Shown: positions 34,492 through 44,965, counted from the stretch's first letter. The stretch is DNA of 64,000 nt from Kitasatospora sp. NA04385 (GCF_013364235.1 NZ_CP054919.1:6325001-6389000); one strand, 5' to 3'. Translations and numbers: made by a program. The notes: generated by a model not told the origin, from the letters alone.

Positions 34492-35325
34492 ATGCGTCGT
34501 ACGGAACTTGACCCCTCGTCATCTCCCGCTGCTGCTTTCGGCCTACAGCTCCGCAGGTCGCGGGAGATACGGAACCTGTCCCAGGTGCAGCTCGGCGACC
34601 TCATGGGGTACAGCGACACCCTCATCTCGTGCATCGAAAGAGCTACCCGCAGTCCCACCGCTGACTTCGCGGCCCGGGCCGACGAGGCGCTGGCCACCGG
34701 CGGGACGCTGGGGCTGATGTGGTGGAGCCTCAAGAACCAGAGCCTGCTGGAGGGCTTCCCCGAGTACGCGGCGGAGGAAGCGAAGGCGGTGGAGATCCGC
34801 CTGTTCGAACTGGGCATCGTCCCGGGGCTGCTACAGACCTCGGCCTACGCGCGGGCGGTGGCTCAGGCCGCTGTGAAGCGCGGCGCGATCACCCAGGCGC
34901 AGGCGGACGAGCGGATGGACTTCCTCGCGGCCCGCCAACGCCTGTTCGACCAGTCGAAGCCGCCGCTGCTGCACGTCGTCCTGGACGAGAGCTGCATCAG
35001 GCGTCCGATCGGCGGCCGGGAGGTGATGGCGGCTCAACTCGACCATCTCGTGGAGCTGTCGGACCGACCGAACGTCACCCTGCAGCTCGCCCCGTACAGC
35101 CTGGGAGAGATTGTGCCGTTCTACATGTCGGTGACCCTGCTGACCATGGCCGATCGATCCGTACTCGCGTACACGGAATCCCAGCACCGGGGCATCCTCA
35201 CGCGTGAAATCGAGACCGTCCGACCGTGGGAGAGGGACTACCATCGGCTCCAGGTGGAAGCCCACGGCACGTCGGCTTCCGTGGCGAAGATCAGCAGGCT
35301 TCGGAAGGAAGACCATGGACCGTGA
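34492..35325 (+). CDS. Scr1-type XRE regulator (HTH + DUF5753)
   Basis: The 277-residue protein has an XRE helix-turn-helix (SREIRNLSQVQLGDLMGYSDTLIS) and a C-terminal DUF5753 domain (FELGIVPGLLQTSAYARAV, LLHVVLDESCIRRPIGG, LQLAPYSLGE). Such genes are paired with DUF397 genes throughout Streptomyces, and the pairs may act like regulator/anti-regulator or toxin-antitoxin sets. Here the stop overlaps the first DUF397 start by 11 bases. Its last 84 bases are the start of the tandem repeat that carries the DUF397 copies. Confidence 0.93.
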   Translation: MRRTELDPSSSPAAAFGLQLRRSREIRNLSQVQLGDLMGYSDTLISCIERATRSPTADFAARADEALATGGTLGLMWWSLKNQSLLEGFPEYAAEEAKAVEIRLFELGIVPGLLQTSAYARAVAQAAVKRGAITQAQADERMDFLAARQRLFDQSKPPLLHVVLDESCIRRPIGGREVMAAQLDHLVELSDRPNVTLQLAPYSLGEIVPFYMSVTLLTMADRSVLAYTESQHRGILTREIETVRPWERDYHRLQVEAHGTSASVAKISRLRKEDHGP

Positions 35326-35536
35326 CCACGACCTGAGCCGTGCGGAGTTCCGCAGCTCCAGCTACAGCGCCAACGGCGGTCAGTGCATCCAGCCGGCGAC
35401 GAACCTGTACGCGGCGCGCGGCATCGTGCCGGTGCGTGACTCGAAGGACCAGGGCGGGCCGGTGCTGGTCTTCCCGGCGGCGGCCTGGGCCGCCTTCTGC
35501 GCCGCCACCGCCGCCGGTGAGTTCGGCGAGATCTGA
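35315..35536 (+). CDS. DUF397 protein, copy 1
   Basis: The 73-residue protein has the DUF397 pattern FRSSSYSANGGQCIQPA, then GIVPVRDSKDQ and PAAAWAAFCAA. It overlaps the XRE gene. Compared with copies 2 and 3 it differs at about five residues (for example Arg for Gly at 10, [12 protein letters not shown] for His-Ala-Ala-His). Confidence 0.93.
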   Translation: MDRDHDLSRAEFRSSSYSANGGQCIQPATNLYAARGIVPVRDSKDQGGPVLVFPAAAWAAFCAATAAGEFGEI

Positions 35537-35563
35537 CCTTCGGTCAACTCCGTTCAGCCGGGC

Positions 35564-35583
35564 GCCCCCTTCTCGGAGGGGGC
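35564..35583 (+). terminator. Terminator after DUF397 copy 1
   Basis: GCCCCCT and AGGGGGC pair around a 6-nt loop, followed by GTTCT. Confidence 0.65.
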
Positions 35584-35715
35584 GTTCTGCTGTCCGGGAG
35601 GTTCTGGCGGATCGGGCCCTCCCGGTGCGGCGGAGGAACTAGCATCGGCGTCAGGTGGGAGCCGACGGCATGTCGGCTTCCGCGGCGACAGCCGACGGCC
35701 TTCGGGAGGGACACC

Positions 35716-35937
35716 ATGGACCGTGACCACGACCTGAGCGGTGCGGAGTTCCGCAGCTCCAGCTACAGCGACAACGGCGGTCAGTGCATCCAGCCGGCGA
35801 CGAACCTGCACGCGGCCCACGGCATCGTGCCGGTGCGTGACTCGAAGGACCAGGGCGGGCCGGTGCTGGTCTTCCCGGCGGCAGCCTGGGCCGCTTTTTG
35901 CGCCGCCACCGCCGCCGGTGAGTTCGGCGAGATCTGA
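35716..35937 (+). CDS. DUF397 protein, copy 2
   Basis: 73 residues, GGGAGG ribosome site. Nearly identical to copy 3; Asp at position 19 where copy 3 has Asn and copy 1 Ala. It has no XRE partner of its own; the DNA in front is a worn copy of the XRE 3' end. Confidence 0.93.
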   Translation: MDRDHDLSGAEFRSSSYSDNGGQCIQPATNLHAAHGIVPVRDSKDQGGPVLVFPAAAWAAFCAATAAGEFGEI

Positions 35938-35965
35938 CCTCCGGTCAACTCCGTTCAGCCGGGCC

Positions 35966-35985
35966 GCCCCCTCCTCGGAGGGGGC
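35966..35985 (+). terminator. Terminator after DUF397 copy 2
   Basis: Same 7-bp hairpin as after copy 1 with one loop change. Confidence 0.65.
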
Positions 35986-36116
35986 GTTCTGCTGCCCGGG
36001 AGGTTCTGGCGGATCGGGCCCCCCGGCGCGACGGAGGAACTAGCATCGGCGTCAGGTGGAAGCCGACGGCATGTCGGCTTCCGCGGCGACAGCCGACGGC
36101 CTTCGGGAGGGACACC

Positions 36117-36338
36117 ATGGATCGTGACCACGACCTGAGCGGCGCGGAGTTCCGCAGCTCCAGCTACAGCAACAACGGCGGTCAGTGCATCCAGCCGGCG
36201 ACGAACCTGCACGCGGCCCACGGCATCGTGCCGGTGCGCGACTCGAAGGACCAGGGCGGGCCGGTGCTGGTCTTCCCGGCGGCAGCCTGGGCCGCCTTCT
36301 GCGCCGCCACCGCCGCCGGTGAGTTCGGCGAGATCTGA
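36117..36338 (+). CDS. DUF397 protein, copy 3
   Basis: 73 residues, GGGAGG ribosome site; differs from copy 2 only at position 19 (Asn). The repeat ends within a few bases of the stop, so the terminator is lost. Confidence 0.93.
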   Translation: MDRDHDLSGAEFRSSSYSNNGGQCIQPATNLHAAHGIVPVRDSKDQGGPVLVFPAAAWAAFCAATAAGEFGEI

Positions 36339-36498
36339 CCCGCGCCCGCCCGGGCCGACCGCTGCGCGGCGCACCAGGACGACCGCCTGCCCGGCGCCGA
36401 CGCGGCGCCCCGCGAGTTCGAGGTCGTGGCGGGCCCGGCCGAGCAGGGCGCGCAGCCGGGTAGGGCGCGCAGCCGGGCCGTTCGGCGGAGGGGCGGGC

Positions 36499-36849
36499 TC
36501 ACCGCCAGTTGCTGGTTCCGCCCAGGAACTCCACCAGCGGCAGGCCCTCGTCGTCGGCCTCGGCGTCCCAGTAGTCGTAGGTGACCTGCCAGAACGGGCC
36601 GAGCTGCTTGCCCCACGGCAGCCGGTAGCGGTGCACGAACGCGGGTCGGCCGGGCTGGACGACCACGATGCGCTGGCTCAGCAGGAACCGGCCGTTCTCG
36701 TGGCGGATCTCCGTCCGGTCGTCGACGACGGTCGACCAGTCGCCGATCCGCAGCACCCGCCGACCGTCGACCTCCCGCACCTCCGCCGTCACCCGGCCCA
36801 ACCGGTACCGCTGGACGGCCTCGGTGTGTCCGGACTCCACTGCGTCCAC
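36499..36849 (-). CDS. Hypothetical 116-residue protein
   Basis: GTG 36849 lies behind GGGGGAG; upstream codons are Arg/Pro-rich and unlikely. The protein is beta-rich (RVLRIGDWSTVVDDRTEIR, FLLSQRIVVVQPGRPAF, VHRYRLPWGKQLGPFWQ) with an acidic end. It may be a lipocalin- or ricin-like small fold; no family was recognised. Confidence 0.7.
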   Translation of the reverse strand: MDAVESGHTEAVQRYRLGRVTAEVREVDGRRVLRIGDWSTVVDDRTEIRHENGRFLLSQRIVVVQPGRPAFVHRYRLPWGKQLGPFWQVTYDYWDAEADDEGLPLVEFLGGTSNWR

Positions 36850-36949
36850 CGTGCGGCTCCCCCCGGGGCTGGCACGGCCCGGGGCGGGCCGCGCTGCTCC
36901 GATGTTCCTCCGCTCCGGGAGGCGGCACAAGACCGGGAGGCGGCACACC

Positions 36950-36999
36950 AACGGCCCGGGCCCGGGAACGCACCTGCGCGTTCCCGGGCCCGGGCCGTT
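36950..36999 (-). terminator. pntAB terminator
   Basis: A perfect 22-bp stem (36950-36971 with 36978-36999) and 6-nt loop lie 16 bases past the pntB stop. Confidence 0.85.
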
Positions 37000-37014
37000 G
37001 GCGGAGGCGGGGCG

Positions 37015-38445
37015 TCAGGTCAGGGCCGGGTCGAGGGTGGCGAGGGACTGGAGGATCTGGTCGACGCTCTGCTTGGCGTCGCCGAAGAGCATGCTGGTGT
37101 TGTCGCGGAAGAACAGCGGGTTCTGGACGCCCGCGTAGCCGGAGGCCATGGAGCGCTTGAAGACGACGACGCGTTCGGCCTCCCAGACCTTGAGGACGGG
37201 CATGCCGGCGATGGGGCTGGCGGGGTCGTCGAGGGCGGCGGGGTTGACGGTGTCGTTGGCGCCGATGACCAGGACGACGGAGGTCTCGGCGAAGTCGTCG
37301 TTGATCTCGTCCATTTCGAGCACGATGTCGTAGGGGACCTTGGCCTCGGCGAGCAGGACGTTCATGTGCCCGGGGAGGCGCCCGGCCACCGGGTGCACGC
37401 CGAAGCGGACCTCGACGCCGCGTTCGCGCAGCCGGCGGGTCAGGTCGGCGACGGGGTGCTGGGCCTGGGCGACGGCCATGCCGTAGCCGGGGGTGATGAT
37501 GACGGACTTGGCGGCGGCCAGCAGTTCGGCGGTCTCCCGGGCGCTGACCTCGTGGTGCTCGCCCTGTTCGGCGTCGCCGCTCGCCGGGGCCTCGATGCCG
37601 AAGCCGCCCGCGATGACGGACAGGAAGGAGCGGTTCATCGCCTTGCACATGATGTACGAGAGGTAGGCGCCGGAGGAGCCGACCAGCGCGCCGGTGACGA
37701 TCAGCAGGTTGTTGTCGAGCAGGAAGCCCGCGGCGGCCGCCGCCCAGCCGGAGTAGCTGTTGAGCATGGAGACCACCACCGGCATGTCGCCGCCGCCGAT
37801 CGAGGCGACCAGGTGCCAGCCGAGCAGCAGGGCCAGCACCGTGACGGCGACCACCAGGCCCAGCGAGGGCGCGACGGTGAACCAGGCGGTGAGCGCGACG
37901 AAGGCGCCGAGCGCGCCCAGGTTGAGCGCGTTCTTGCCGGGCAGCACGAGCGGCCGGGAGGCGATCTTGGCGGAGAGCTTCAGGTAGGCGACGATCGAGC
38001 CGGTGAAGGTGACCGCGCCGATGAAGATGCCGATGAACACCTCGGCGTGGTGGATGGTCAGCAGGTCGGCGGTGACGGCGGTCTGGGCGTCGCCGTGCCG
38101 CTCCACCTCCAGGTAGCTGTTCCAGCCGACCAGGACGGCGGCCAGGCCGACGAAGCTGTGCAGGACGGCGATCAGCTCCGGCATCTGGGTCATCTCGACC
38201 CGGCGGGCCCGCCACAGGCCGATCGCGGCGCCGAGCACCATCGCGAGCAGGATCAGCGCGACGGCGCCCGCGCTGATCGAGCGGGAGGCGACCACGATCG
38301 TGGCGGTCAGGGCGAGGGCCATCCCGGCGATGCCGTAGACGACACCGGCCCGGGAGGTGCGGTGCTGGGAGAGCCCGGCCAGGCTGAGGATGAACAGCAG
38401 GGCGGCGACCAGGTCCGCGGCGTGCGCGGCGGTGAGGGACGTCAT
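37015..38445 (-). CDS. pntB: NAD(P) transhydrogenase subunit beta
   Basis: The 476-residue protein has eight or nine membrane segments in the first 270 residues and the NADP-binding domain III at the end ([47 protein letters not shown]). With the alpha subunit it couples proton movement to hydride transfer from NADH to NADP, providing NADPH. It follows pntA by six bases. It is of normal length and appears intact. Confidence 0.97.
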   Translation of the reverse strand: MTSLTAAHAADLVAALLFILSLAGLSQHRTSRAGVVYGIAGMALALTATIVVASRSISAGAVALILLAMVLGAAIGLWRARRVEMTQMPELIAVLHSFVGLAAVLVGWNSYLEVERHGDAQTAVTADLLTIHHAEVFIGIFIGAVTFTGSIVAYLKLSAKIASRPLVLPGKNALNLGALGAFVALTAWFTVAPSLGLVVAVTVLALLLGWHLVASIGGGDMPVVVSMLNSYSGWAAAAAGFLLDNNLLIVTGALVGSSGAYLSYIMCKAMNRSFLSVIAGGFGIEAPASGDAEQGEHHEVSARETAELLAAAKSVIITPGYGMAVAQAQHPVADLTRRLRERGVEVRFGVHPVAGRLPGHMNVLLAEAKVPYDIVLEMDEINDDFAETSVVLVIGANDTVNPAALDDPASPIAGMPVLKVWEAERVVVFKRSMASGYAGVQNPLFFRDNTSMLFGDAKQSVDQILQSLATLDPALT

Positions 38446-38451
38446 CTCGGC

Positions 38452-40005
38452 TCAGCCTTTCGAGAACATGCTCAGCATGCGGCGGGTGACGGCGAAACCG
38501 CCGAAGACGTTCACGCTGGTCAGCAGGATCGCCACGAAGGACAGCACGGTGACCAGGGTGCTCTCGTGCCCGATCTGCAGCAGCGCGCCGATCACCACGA
38601 TCCCGGAGATCGCGTTGGTGACCGACATCAGCGGGGTGTGCAGGGCGTGGTGGACCTTGCCGATCACGTAGTAGCCGATCACCACGGCGAGCGCGAACAC
38701 CGTGAAGTTCTCCGCCAGTTGGGGCGGCGCGAAGGCGACCAGCAGGAACAGCGCGAGCATCCCGGCGCCGATCAGCCCGAACCGGACGGCCGGGGTGGCC
38801 CGGGCGGGCTCGGCGGCGGGCGGGGCGGCCGGGGCCGGGGGCGCGGCGGGCGCCGCCGAGACGGCGACCGGCGGGGGCGGCCAGGTGGTCGCGCCGTCGC
38901 GGACGACCGTCACCGCGCGCTGCACCACGTCCTCGAAGTCGATCGCCAACTGCCCGTCCTTGCCCGGCGTGAGCAGCTTCAGCAGGTTCACCAGGTTGGT
39001 GCCGAACAGCTGCGAGGCCTGCGCGGGCAGCCGGGACGCCAGGTCGGTGTAGCCGATCAGGGTCACCCCGTTGTCGGTGACCACCGTCCGCCCGGCCACC
39101 GTGCCGGCCACGTTGCCGCCCTGCGCGGCCGCCATGTCGACGACCACGCTGCCCGGCTTCATCGCCGCCACGTCCTCGGCGGTGAGCAGCTTCGGCGCGG
39201 GCCGGCCGGGGATCAGCGCGGTGGTGATCACGATGTCCACGTCCGCGGCCTGGGCCCGGTACAGCGCGGCGGCGGCCCGGTCGTAGTCCGCCGAAGTGGC
39301 CTTCGCGTACCCGTCGGTGCTCGCCTCCTGGACGGCCTGCACCGCCAGGTACTCGCCGCCCAACGACTTCACCTGGTCGGCGACCTCGGGGCGCGGGTCG
39401 GTGGCCCGGACGATCGCGCCCAGGCTGGAGGCGGCGCCGATCGCGGCCAGCCCGGCCACGCCCGCGCCCGCCACCAGCACCTTCGCCGGCGGCACCTTGC
39501 CGGCCGCGGTGACCTGCCCGGTGAAGAACCGGCCGAAGGCGTGCGCGGCCTCGATCACGGCCCGGTACCCGGCGATGTTCGCCATCGAGCTGAGCACGTC
39601 CATCGACTGCGCCCGGGAGATCCGCGGCACCGCGTCCAGCGACAGCGCCGTCACCCCGCGGGCCGCCAGCGCGGCCAGCAGCTCCGGGTGCTGCGCGGGC
39701 GCCAACAGCCCGACCAGGGCAGCGCCTTCGCGCAGCCGGGCCACCTCGGCGTCCGAGGGCGCGTTCACCTTCAGCACCACGTCGGCCGCCCAGGCGTCCC
39801 CGGTGGCGGCGCCCGCCGCCGCGTACGCCGCGTCGTCGAAACCGGACGCCGCACCGGCCCCCGGCTCGACGACCACGTCGTAGCCGAGGGCCAGCAGGCC
39901 GCGCACGGTGGCCGGAGTCGCCGCCACCCGGGTCTCCCCGGGGGCGGACTCGGCCACCACGCCGACCCGTTGGGGCGGGCGGGGCGAGGAGTCGTATCCA
40001 GACAT
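38452..40005 (-). CDS. pntA: NAD(P) transhydrogenase subunit alpha (fused)
   Basis: The 517-residue protein has the NAD-binding domain I ([51 protein letters not shown]) and a C-terminal part with four membrane segments ([27 protein letters not shown]). This is the fused arrangement of E. coli PntA, not the split one. An Ala/Pro linker at about 385-415 joins the two parts. Confidence 0.97.
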   Translation of the reverse strand: MSGYDSSPRPPQRVGVVAESAPGETRVAATPATVRGLLALGYDVVVEPGAGAASGFDDAAYAAAGAATGDAWAADVVLKVNAPSDAEVARLREGAALVGLLAPAQHPELLAALAARGVTALSLDAVPRISRAQSMDVLSSMANIAGYRAVIEAAHAFGRFFTGQVTAAGKVPPAKVLVAGAGVAGLAAIGAASSLGAIVRATDPRPEVADQVKSLGGEYLAVQAVQEASTDGYAKATSADYDRAAAALYRAQAADVDIVITTALIPGRPAPKLLTAEDVAAMKPGSVVVDMAAAQGGNVAGTVAGRTVVTDNGVTLIGYTDLASRLPAQASQLFGTNLVNLLKLLTPGKDGQLAIDFEDVVQRAVTVVRDGATTWPPPPVAVSAAPAAPPAPAAPPAAEPARATPAVRFGLIGAGMLALFLLVAFAPPQLAENFTVFALAVVIGYYVIGKVHHALHTPLMSVTNAISGIVVIGALLQIGHESTLVTVLSFVAILLTSVNVFGGFAVTRRMLSMFSKG

Positions 40006-40184
40006 CGCTCGTTCTCTCTCGTCGGAGGAGGTGGTGCCGGACGTGTTCCGTGACCGGAGGGGAACTACTCCCCCTGGTCGCAGGAACCTAGACTCCCGAC
40101 CCCCTCCGGCAGAACGGGGCGAACGGTGAAATGTGTCACCACAACTCCCACCGACCGGACTACACCCGGCGGGGGGCGGCGGGG

Positions 40185-41177
40185 TCAGGCCAGGCCGGGG
40201 TGGATCAGCCGGCCGTGCCGGATGAGGGAGGCGGACTGCTTCAGGCGGCGCGCCCGGACGCTGATCTCGTAGTCGCCGATGCCCTCGACCGGGGCCAGCC
40301 GGGTGGTGAGGTAGCGGTAGAAGTCGGGGGTGTCCCGGCAGATGACCACCGCCATCAGGTTGTGCCGGCCGCTGATCGCGGCGGCGAAGGCGCACTCGCC
40401 GTGGCCGCCGACCTCCTCGCCGACGCGGTGCAGCCGGGCCAGGTCGACCCGCAGCCACAGGGTGGCGTTCAGCTCGTAGCCCAGGCGTTCGGGCAGGGAG
40501 TCGACGTCGTAGGTGAGCGATCCGGCCGCCTCCAGGGCCTCCAGGCGGCGGGCGACCCGCGGCTTGGACCAGCCGGTCAGCTCGGCGAGGCGGGTGTGGG
40601 TGGCCCGGCCGTCCTCCGCCAGCGCGTCCAGCAGCGGCAGGTCCTCCTCGGGCAGCGGCAGCGGGGGATCGGCCGGGACGGGCCGGTCGGCGATCAGCCG
40701 GCGCACCTGCCCGGGGGTGAGCGAGGCGCCGGAACCGGCCCAGGACGCGGTGCCCGGGCCGCCGTAGGTGCGCACCACCAGGTCGACGTTCACGTCCAGG
40801 ACGGCGCTCGCCCGGGGCAGTTGGCGCAGCAGCAGGTCGTCGCCCGCGGTGCCGGCGGGGGAGCGGATGATGCAGATGATCTCCGAGCCGCCGGAGGCGA
40901 TCCCGACGTACGCCACCTCGGAGCGGCGGGCCAGGGACGCCGCCAGCGGGCCGACCGCGTCCGGACGGCAGCGCAGCCGGGCGATCCACTCCGCCTGCCC
41001 GGGCGCGCTCGGGTTGCCGAGGGCGACGACGCGCAGCACGCCGTCCCGGCGCAGGGCGGCGTAGCGGCGCGCCACGGTCTGTTCGGACACGCCCAGCACC
41101 TCGCCGAGCCGCCGGAACGGGACCCGGGGCGCGCACTGCAGGCCGTGGAGGATTTTTCGGTCCAGATCGTCTGGCAT
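40185..41177 (-). CDS. Double-domain Lrp/AsnC regulator
   Basis: From ATG 41177 the protein has 330 residues, twice the usual Lrp length. Two helix-turn-helix segments ([20 protein letters not shown], and [21 protein letters not shown]) are each followed by an AsnC-type ligand domain. It is divergent from the MFS exporter, which it probably controls. ATG 41198 is an alternative start. Confidence 0.9.
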   Translation of the reverse strand: MPDDLDRKILHGLQCAPRVPFRRLGEVLGVSEQTVARRYAALRRDGVLRVVALGNPSAPGQAEWIARLRCRPDAVGPLAASLARRSEVAYVGIASGGSEIICIIRSPAGTAGDDLLLRQLPRASAVLDVNVDLVVRTYGGPGTASWAGSGASLTPGQVRRLIADRPVPADPPLPLPEEDLPLLDALAEDGRATHTRLAELTGWSKPRVARRLEALEAAGSLTYDVDSLPERLGYELNATLWLRVDLARLHRVGEEVGGHGECAFAAAISGRHNLMAVVICRDTPDFYRYLTTRLAPVEGIGDYEISVRARRLKQSASLIRHGRLIHPGLA

Positions 41178-41395
41178 GGCGGAACTATGCCACTTCATCG
41201 GCCATGGATGGAGGTTCGTGCACGCGTGGCGGGATCGGCTGCCGGTTTCGACCGCGGACCGGCGAAGCTGGTCGGCGGCTCCGCGGGCGGCCGCCGCCGA
41301 CCACCGCCGGCCGCCGCCCCGGGCCCGGGCCCGCCGGACGGCGGTGCGCCGAGGACGCGGGGCCCGCGCCCCGCAGCAGCCGAAGGAACCACCGC

Positions 41396-43012
41396 GTGAA
41401 CTCCGCAACGACCCCGGGCCCCGGCGCGGCCGGTCAGGCCGGTCAGGCCGTCGAGGGCGGTCGGGCCGCCACGCTCGTGCTGGCCTGTCTGGGCGTCTTC
41501 GTCGCCTACCTGCCCGTCACCACCGTGTCGGTGAGCCTGCCCGCGATCCAGCGCGCGCTGGGCGCCTCCACCTCCCAACTCTCCTGGGTGTCGGACGCGT
41601 TCGTGCTGCCGATGGCCGCGCTGATCCTCACCACCGGCGTCCTGGGCGACGTCCACGGCCGCAAGAAGGTCTTCCAGGCCGGGCTGGCGTTCTGCGCATC
41701 GGGCGCCGCGGTCGCGCTCTCGGCCGGGTCGGTGCAGGTGCTGTGGATCGGCCAGGCCGCCTCCGGCCTCGGCGCCGCCGCCCTGCTGCCCACCACGCTC
41801 GCGCTGATCAGCCACGCCGTGCCCGACCACCGCGAACGCGGCAAGTACATCGGCTTCTGGGCGATGAGCATGCTGGCCTCGCTCGCCGTCGGCCCGCTGA
41901 TCGCCGGCGCGCTGCTGGCGCACACCGGCTGGCGCTGGATCTTCCTGCTGCCCGTCCCGGTGTCGCTGCTGGTGCTGGTGGTCGCGGCGCTCCGGCTGCC
42001 CGACTCGCGCGCCCCGCACGGCCGCCGGCTCGACTGGCCCGGCCAGGTCACCGCCGCGGTCGCCGTCACCGCGCTGGTCTACGGCGTCATCGAGGGCGGC
42101 GCGGACGGCTTCGGCGAACCCGCCGTGCTGGCCGCGCTGGCGCTCGGCGCGCTCTCCGGCACCGCCTTCGTCCTGGTCGAACGGCGCAGCGCGAGCCCGA
42201 TGCTGGACCCGGCGCTGTTCCGCAGCCCCGCGTTCACCGCCACCGCGCTGGTCGCCATGGTCAGCTTCCTCGGCCTGATCGGCTTCTTCTTCGTGCTCAG
42301 CCTGTACTTCGGCATGGTGCAGCACCTGAGCACCATGCAGGGCGCCCTGCGACTGGTGCTGGTCTCCGGCACCTCGCTGCTGGCCGGACTGCCGGTCGGA
42401 CGGCTGATGCACCGCGTCCCCTCCCGGGTGCTGATCACCTCGGGGCTGGTGCTGACCGCCGCCGCGCTGCTCGCCATGACCGGCGTCGACGCCGACACCT
42501 CCTACCCGGCGCTGGCCTGGCGGTTGGTGCTGCTCGGCCTCGGCATGGGCCTGGTGCTCACCCCGATGACGGCCACCGCGGTCTCCGCCGTCCCCTTCCA
42601 CCTGGCCGGGATGGCGGCCGCGGGCAACAACGCGATCCGCCAGGTCGGCGGCGCGCTCGGCCCGGCCGTCCTCGGCACGCTGCTCACCACCCGCGCCCTG
42701 GACGCCCTGCCCGGACGGCTCGCGGACGCGGGCGTCCCCGCCGAGAGCGCCGCGCGCGTCCTGGACGCCACCCGCGAACAGGGCCTCGGCGCCGTCGCCG
42801 GGCTCGACCTCGGCCCCGCCACCGGCCGGGCGCTGGCCGCACTGGGCGGATCGTTCCTGGACGGCATGCGGCTGTGCCTGCTGGTCTCCGCCGCCCTCGC
42901 CCTGCTCGCCGCGCTGGCCTGCGCCCTGCTGCTGCGCCCGACGGCCCGCCCGACCCCGGCCGGCCGCCCCGGAGACCGGACGCCCGAGTCGGCGGCCACC
43001 CCGCAGAGCTGA
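41396..43012 (+). CDS. MFS drug exporter (DHA2, 14-TM)
   Basis: GTG 41396 has AAGGAA nine bases before it; 538 residues. It has about fourteen membrane segments, motif A GVLGDVHGRKKVF after TM2 and motif C around MLASLAVGPLIAGALL. Members expel hydrophobic drugs with protons (EmrB/QacA type). The Lrp regulator is divergent. Confidence 0.93.
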   Translation: MNSATTPGPGAAGQAGQAVEGGRAATLVLACLGVFVAYLPVTTVSVSLPAIQRALGASTSQLSWVSDAFVLPMAALILTTGVLGDVHGRKKVFQAGLAFCASGAAVALSAGSVQVLWIGQAASGLGAAALLPTTLALISHAVPDHRERGKYIGFWAMSMLASLAVGPLIAGALLAHTGWRWIFLLPVPVSLLVLVVAALRLPDSRAPHGRRLDWPGQVTAAVAVTALVYGVIEGGADGFGEPAVLAALALGALSGTAFVLVERRSASPMLDPALFRSPAFTATALVAMVSFLGLIGFFFVLSLYFGMVQHLSTMQGALRLVLVSGTSLLAGLPVGRLMHRVPSRVLITSGLVLTAAALLAMTGVDADTSYPALAWRLVLLGLGMGLVLTPMTATAVSAVPFHLAGMAAAGNNAIRQVGGALGPAVLGTLLTTRALDALPGRLADAGVPAESAARVLDATREQGLGAVAGLDLGPATGRALAALGGSFLDGMRLCLLVSAALALLAALACALLLRPTARPTPAGRPGDRTPESAATPQS

Positions 43013-43177
43013 ACCGGCCCGCCGGGGTGCGCGGGCCGGGATGCGGGCCGGGGGCGCGGCCGTCCGTGGGGTCAGGCCGGTGCAGCGGCGCTCCTCCAGG
43101 GCCAGGATCTCGGCCCGGCCACCGTCCCGCTCGGCTTCCTCCTCGGCCGGGCGGGCTCCCGGCCGCGCCCCGACACT

Positions 43178-43192
43178 GACTGACCGTCAGTC
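43178..43192. promoter_or_regulatory. Palindrome GACTGAC-C-GTCAGTC
   Basis: A perfect 7-bp inverted repeat with one central base, 21 bp upstream of the small gene at 43214. The TGAC/GTCA half-sites are typical of TetR operators. The owner is not evident. Confidence 0.55.
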
Positions 43193-43213
43193 CCCCCTGC
43201 CACGCTGCCTCCC

Positions 43214-43408
43214 ATGACCAACAGCAACCCCACCCTGCAGCGCACCGACTGGCACACCACCCACCTCGGCAGCCAGCCCATCCCCGTCCACTGCGGCCGC
43301 CTCGCCTACGACATCGACCTCGGCGAGTGGGAGTGCGCCTGGTGCGACGACCGCATCCACGTCCGCGACGTCCCGGACTGGCCGCACCCCGCGCGGAACG
43401 CGCGGTAG
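43214..43408 (+). CDS. Small CxxC protein
   Basis: The 64-residue product has WECAWCDDRIHVRDVPDW, a Cys pair with a possible third ligand in PVHCGR, so a small zinc ribbon is likely. No strong ribosome site; the start is close behind the palindrome at 43178. Function unknown. Confidence 0.65.
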   Translation: MTNSNPTLQRTDWHTTHLGSQPIPVHCGRLAYDIDLGEWECAWCDDRIHVRDVPDWPHPARNAR

Positions 43409-43808
43409 CCGGGCGGCCCCCGGGTGCTCGCGACGGCCCCGGTGCTCGTCCCGGCCCCCGGTGCTCGTCCCGGCCCCCGTCACGGTGCCGGGACGGACGG
43501 GTCTGTGCCGGAGGGCGCCCGGAGGGTCGGGAAGTGCCGCCGGACCTCCTCGGCCGGCTCCTCCCGGCGGTCCTCCGGGAGACGCGGTCGGCGGTGTCCG
43601 GCCACGCTGCCGTAGAGCGGGATCGTGCGGGCGGGCGAGGAAGCTCGTGCCGTCCGGTGCAGTACAGCGGGTGGACCCCGCCGCCGGGACGATCCCAGGA
43701 ACGCAAGGCGAGTTGAACCACCCGGCGCGCCGCCCCCACCGGAACCCCTCCGCCCGACCGCCGTCCGTGAGCGGGCCCGGCCTGGACGCCGGGCCCGGGG
43801 CCGGGGGA
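43409..43808. other. 400-bp stretch without a clear gene
   Basis: Holds two or three copies of a 19-bp unit (GGTGCTCGTCCCGGCCCCC) near 43420-43480 and a hairpin terminator for the minus-strand hydrolase (43773-43781 with 43788-43796). Long frames here are compositionally non-coding. Confidence 0.5.
43773..43796 (-). terminator. Terminator of the alpha/beta hydrolase gene
   Basis: GGGCCCGGC and GCCGGGCCC pair around a 6-nt loop, 13 bases past the stop. Confidence 0.7.
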
Positions 43809-44858
43809 TCAGCCGGTCGCCGCCGCGGGTGCGGCCGGGGCGGGCGGCGTGCCCAGCAGGTCGCCCACCGAGGCGGTCACGGAGCGCAGGAAGCCCGGGT
43901 CGAACGGCCCGTACGTGCGCAGCCCGGCCGCCGTGCGGGGCGACAGCAGGTGGCCGAGCCCCGGGTGCACGGTCAGCCGCGACTCCAGGCCGCCCGCCGT
44001 CGCCGCCCGGTGCAGCAGGTGGGCGTGGCGCGGCGGGGTCGTCCAGTCCTCGGTGCCGACGTGCACCGCGACCCGGCCGCGCAGGCCGGACAGGCGTCGG
44101 TACGGGGCGGGCTGGGCGTACCAGTCCCGCCAGAACGAGGCGGGGGCCGTGCCGTCCGAGCCGTCCAGCGCGCCGCGCTCCCAGGCGTCGTACTCCCAGG
44201 CCAGTTCCGCGCGCAGCACCTCCGGCTCGGCGCGCGGGCCGAACCGCTCCGGCAGGTCGAACTCCTCCCACCAGCCGCTGCGCCCGGACAGGTCGGCCCG
44301 GGCCGCGGCCAGGTCGACGCTGCCGTCCGGGCCGGTGAAGGCGCCGGACAGCAGCCACTCCAGCCGCCGGTCCAGGCCCAGCCAGCGCTGGAACACCGGG
44401 CCGGCCTCGACCTTGGGCGCGACCAGCACCAACACCGCCTCGCCGCCCAGCCGTTGCGCCGCCGCCAACGCCACCTCCGCGCCCATCGACACGCCCAGCA
44501 GCGCCACCCGCCGGCCGTCCACCCCGGGGTGCGCCCGCAGCAGTTCCACCGCCCGGACGGCGTCGTCCACCAGGCCGGTGAAGGTGAACCGGGGCGAGCC
44601 CGCCCCGCCGCGGCGGTCCTCGGTGACGAACCTGGTGTCGAACGAGGCCGCCGCGCACCCCGCCCCGGCCAGCGCCGCCCCCAGGTCGGCGAACAGCCGC
44701 ACCGGCCCGTTCCCCGACACCTCGGCGGGCAGCGCGGCGTCCGCGTCCCACGCCCCGAACGGCTGCAGCAGCAGCGCCACCGGCGCCCGCGCGGCCCCGT
44801 CCGGCACGCGCAGCCGCACCGCGCGCCCGTCGTCCAGCGACAGCCCGTCCCCGTTCAT
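43809..44858 (-). CDS. Alpha/beta hydrolase
   Basis: The 349-residue protein has a nucleophile elbow GVSMGAEVAL near 122, Asp in GTEDWTTPPRH and His in PGLGHLLS, so the triad is complete. The insertion between them forms a lid of about 100 residues. It belongs to the peptidase S9/dienelactone-hydrolase-like group; the substrate is unknown. Confidence 0.85.
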   Translation of the reverse strand: MNGDGLSLDDGRAVRLRVPDGAARAPVALLLQPFGAWDADAALPAEVSGNGPVRLFADLGAALAGAGCAAASFDTRFVTEDRRGGAGSPRFTFTGLVDDAVRAVELLRAHPGVDGRRVALLGVSMGAEVALAAAQRLGGEAVLVLVAPKVEAGPVFQRWLGLDRRLEWLLSGAFTGPDGSVDLAAARADLSGRSGWWEEFDLPERFGPRAEPEVLRAELAWEYDAWERGALDGSDGTAPASFWRDWYAQPAPYRRLSGLRGRVAVHVGTEDWTTPPRHAHLLHRAATAGGLESRLTVHPGLGHLLSPRTAAGLRTYGPFDPGFLRSVTASVGDLLGTPPAPAAPAAATG

Positions 44859-44965
44859 CCCTGCTCCCCGCCCGTCTGCGGGTCCGCAGAGCCCGCGTCC
44901 GAAAAGCCTTGCGTCCGAAAACCCCTCCCCGGGGCCGAACGCCCGGGGCCCGTAGCATCCCGCGC

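Larger units (their letters stand above)
35242..36341 (+). repeat. Tandem 401-bp repeat, 2.7 copies, each with a DUF397 gene
   Basis: Units begin at 35242, 35643 and 36044 (CATCGGC), and the three ATGs are exactly 401 bp apart. Each unit holds the end of the XRE gene, a DUF397 gene and a terminator hairpin; the third stops right after the gene. Confidence 0.92.

Noticed and set aside
43480-43700. Possible short minus-strand gene ending EEVRRHFPTLRAP
   Set aside because: No start with a ribosome site and the upstream part is compositionally non-coding.
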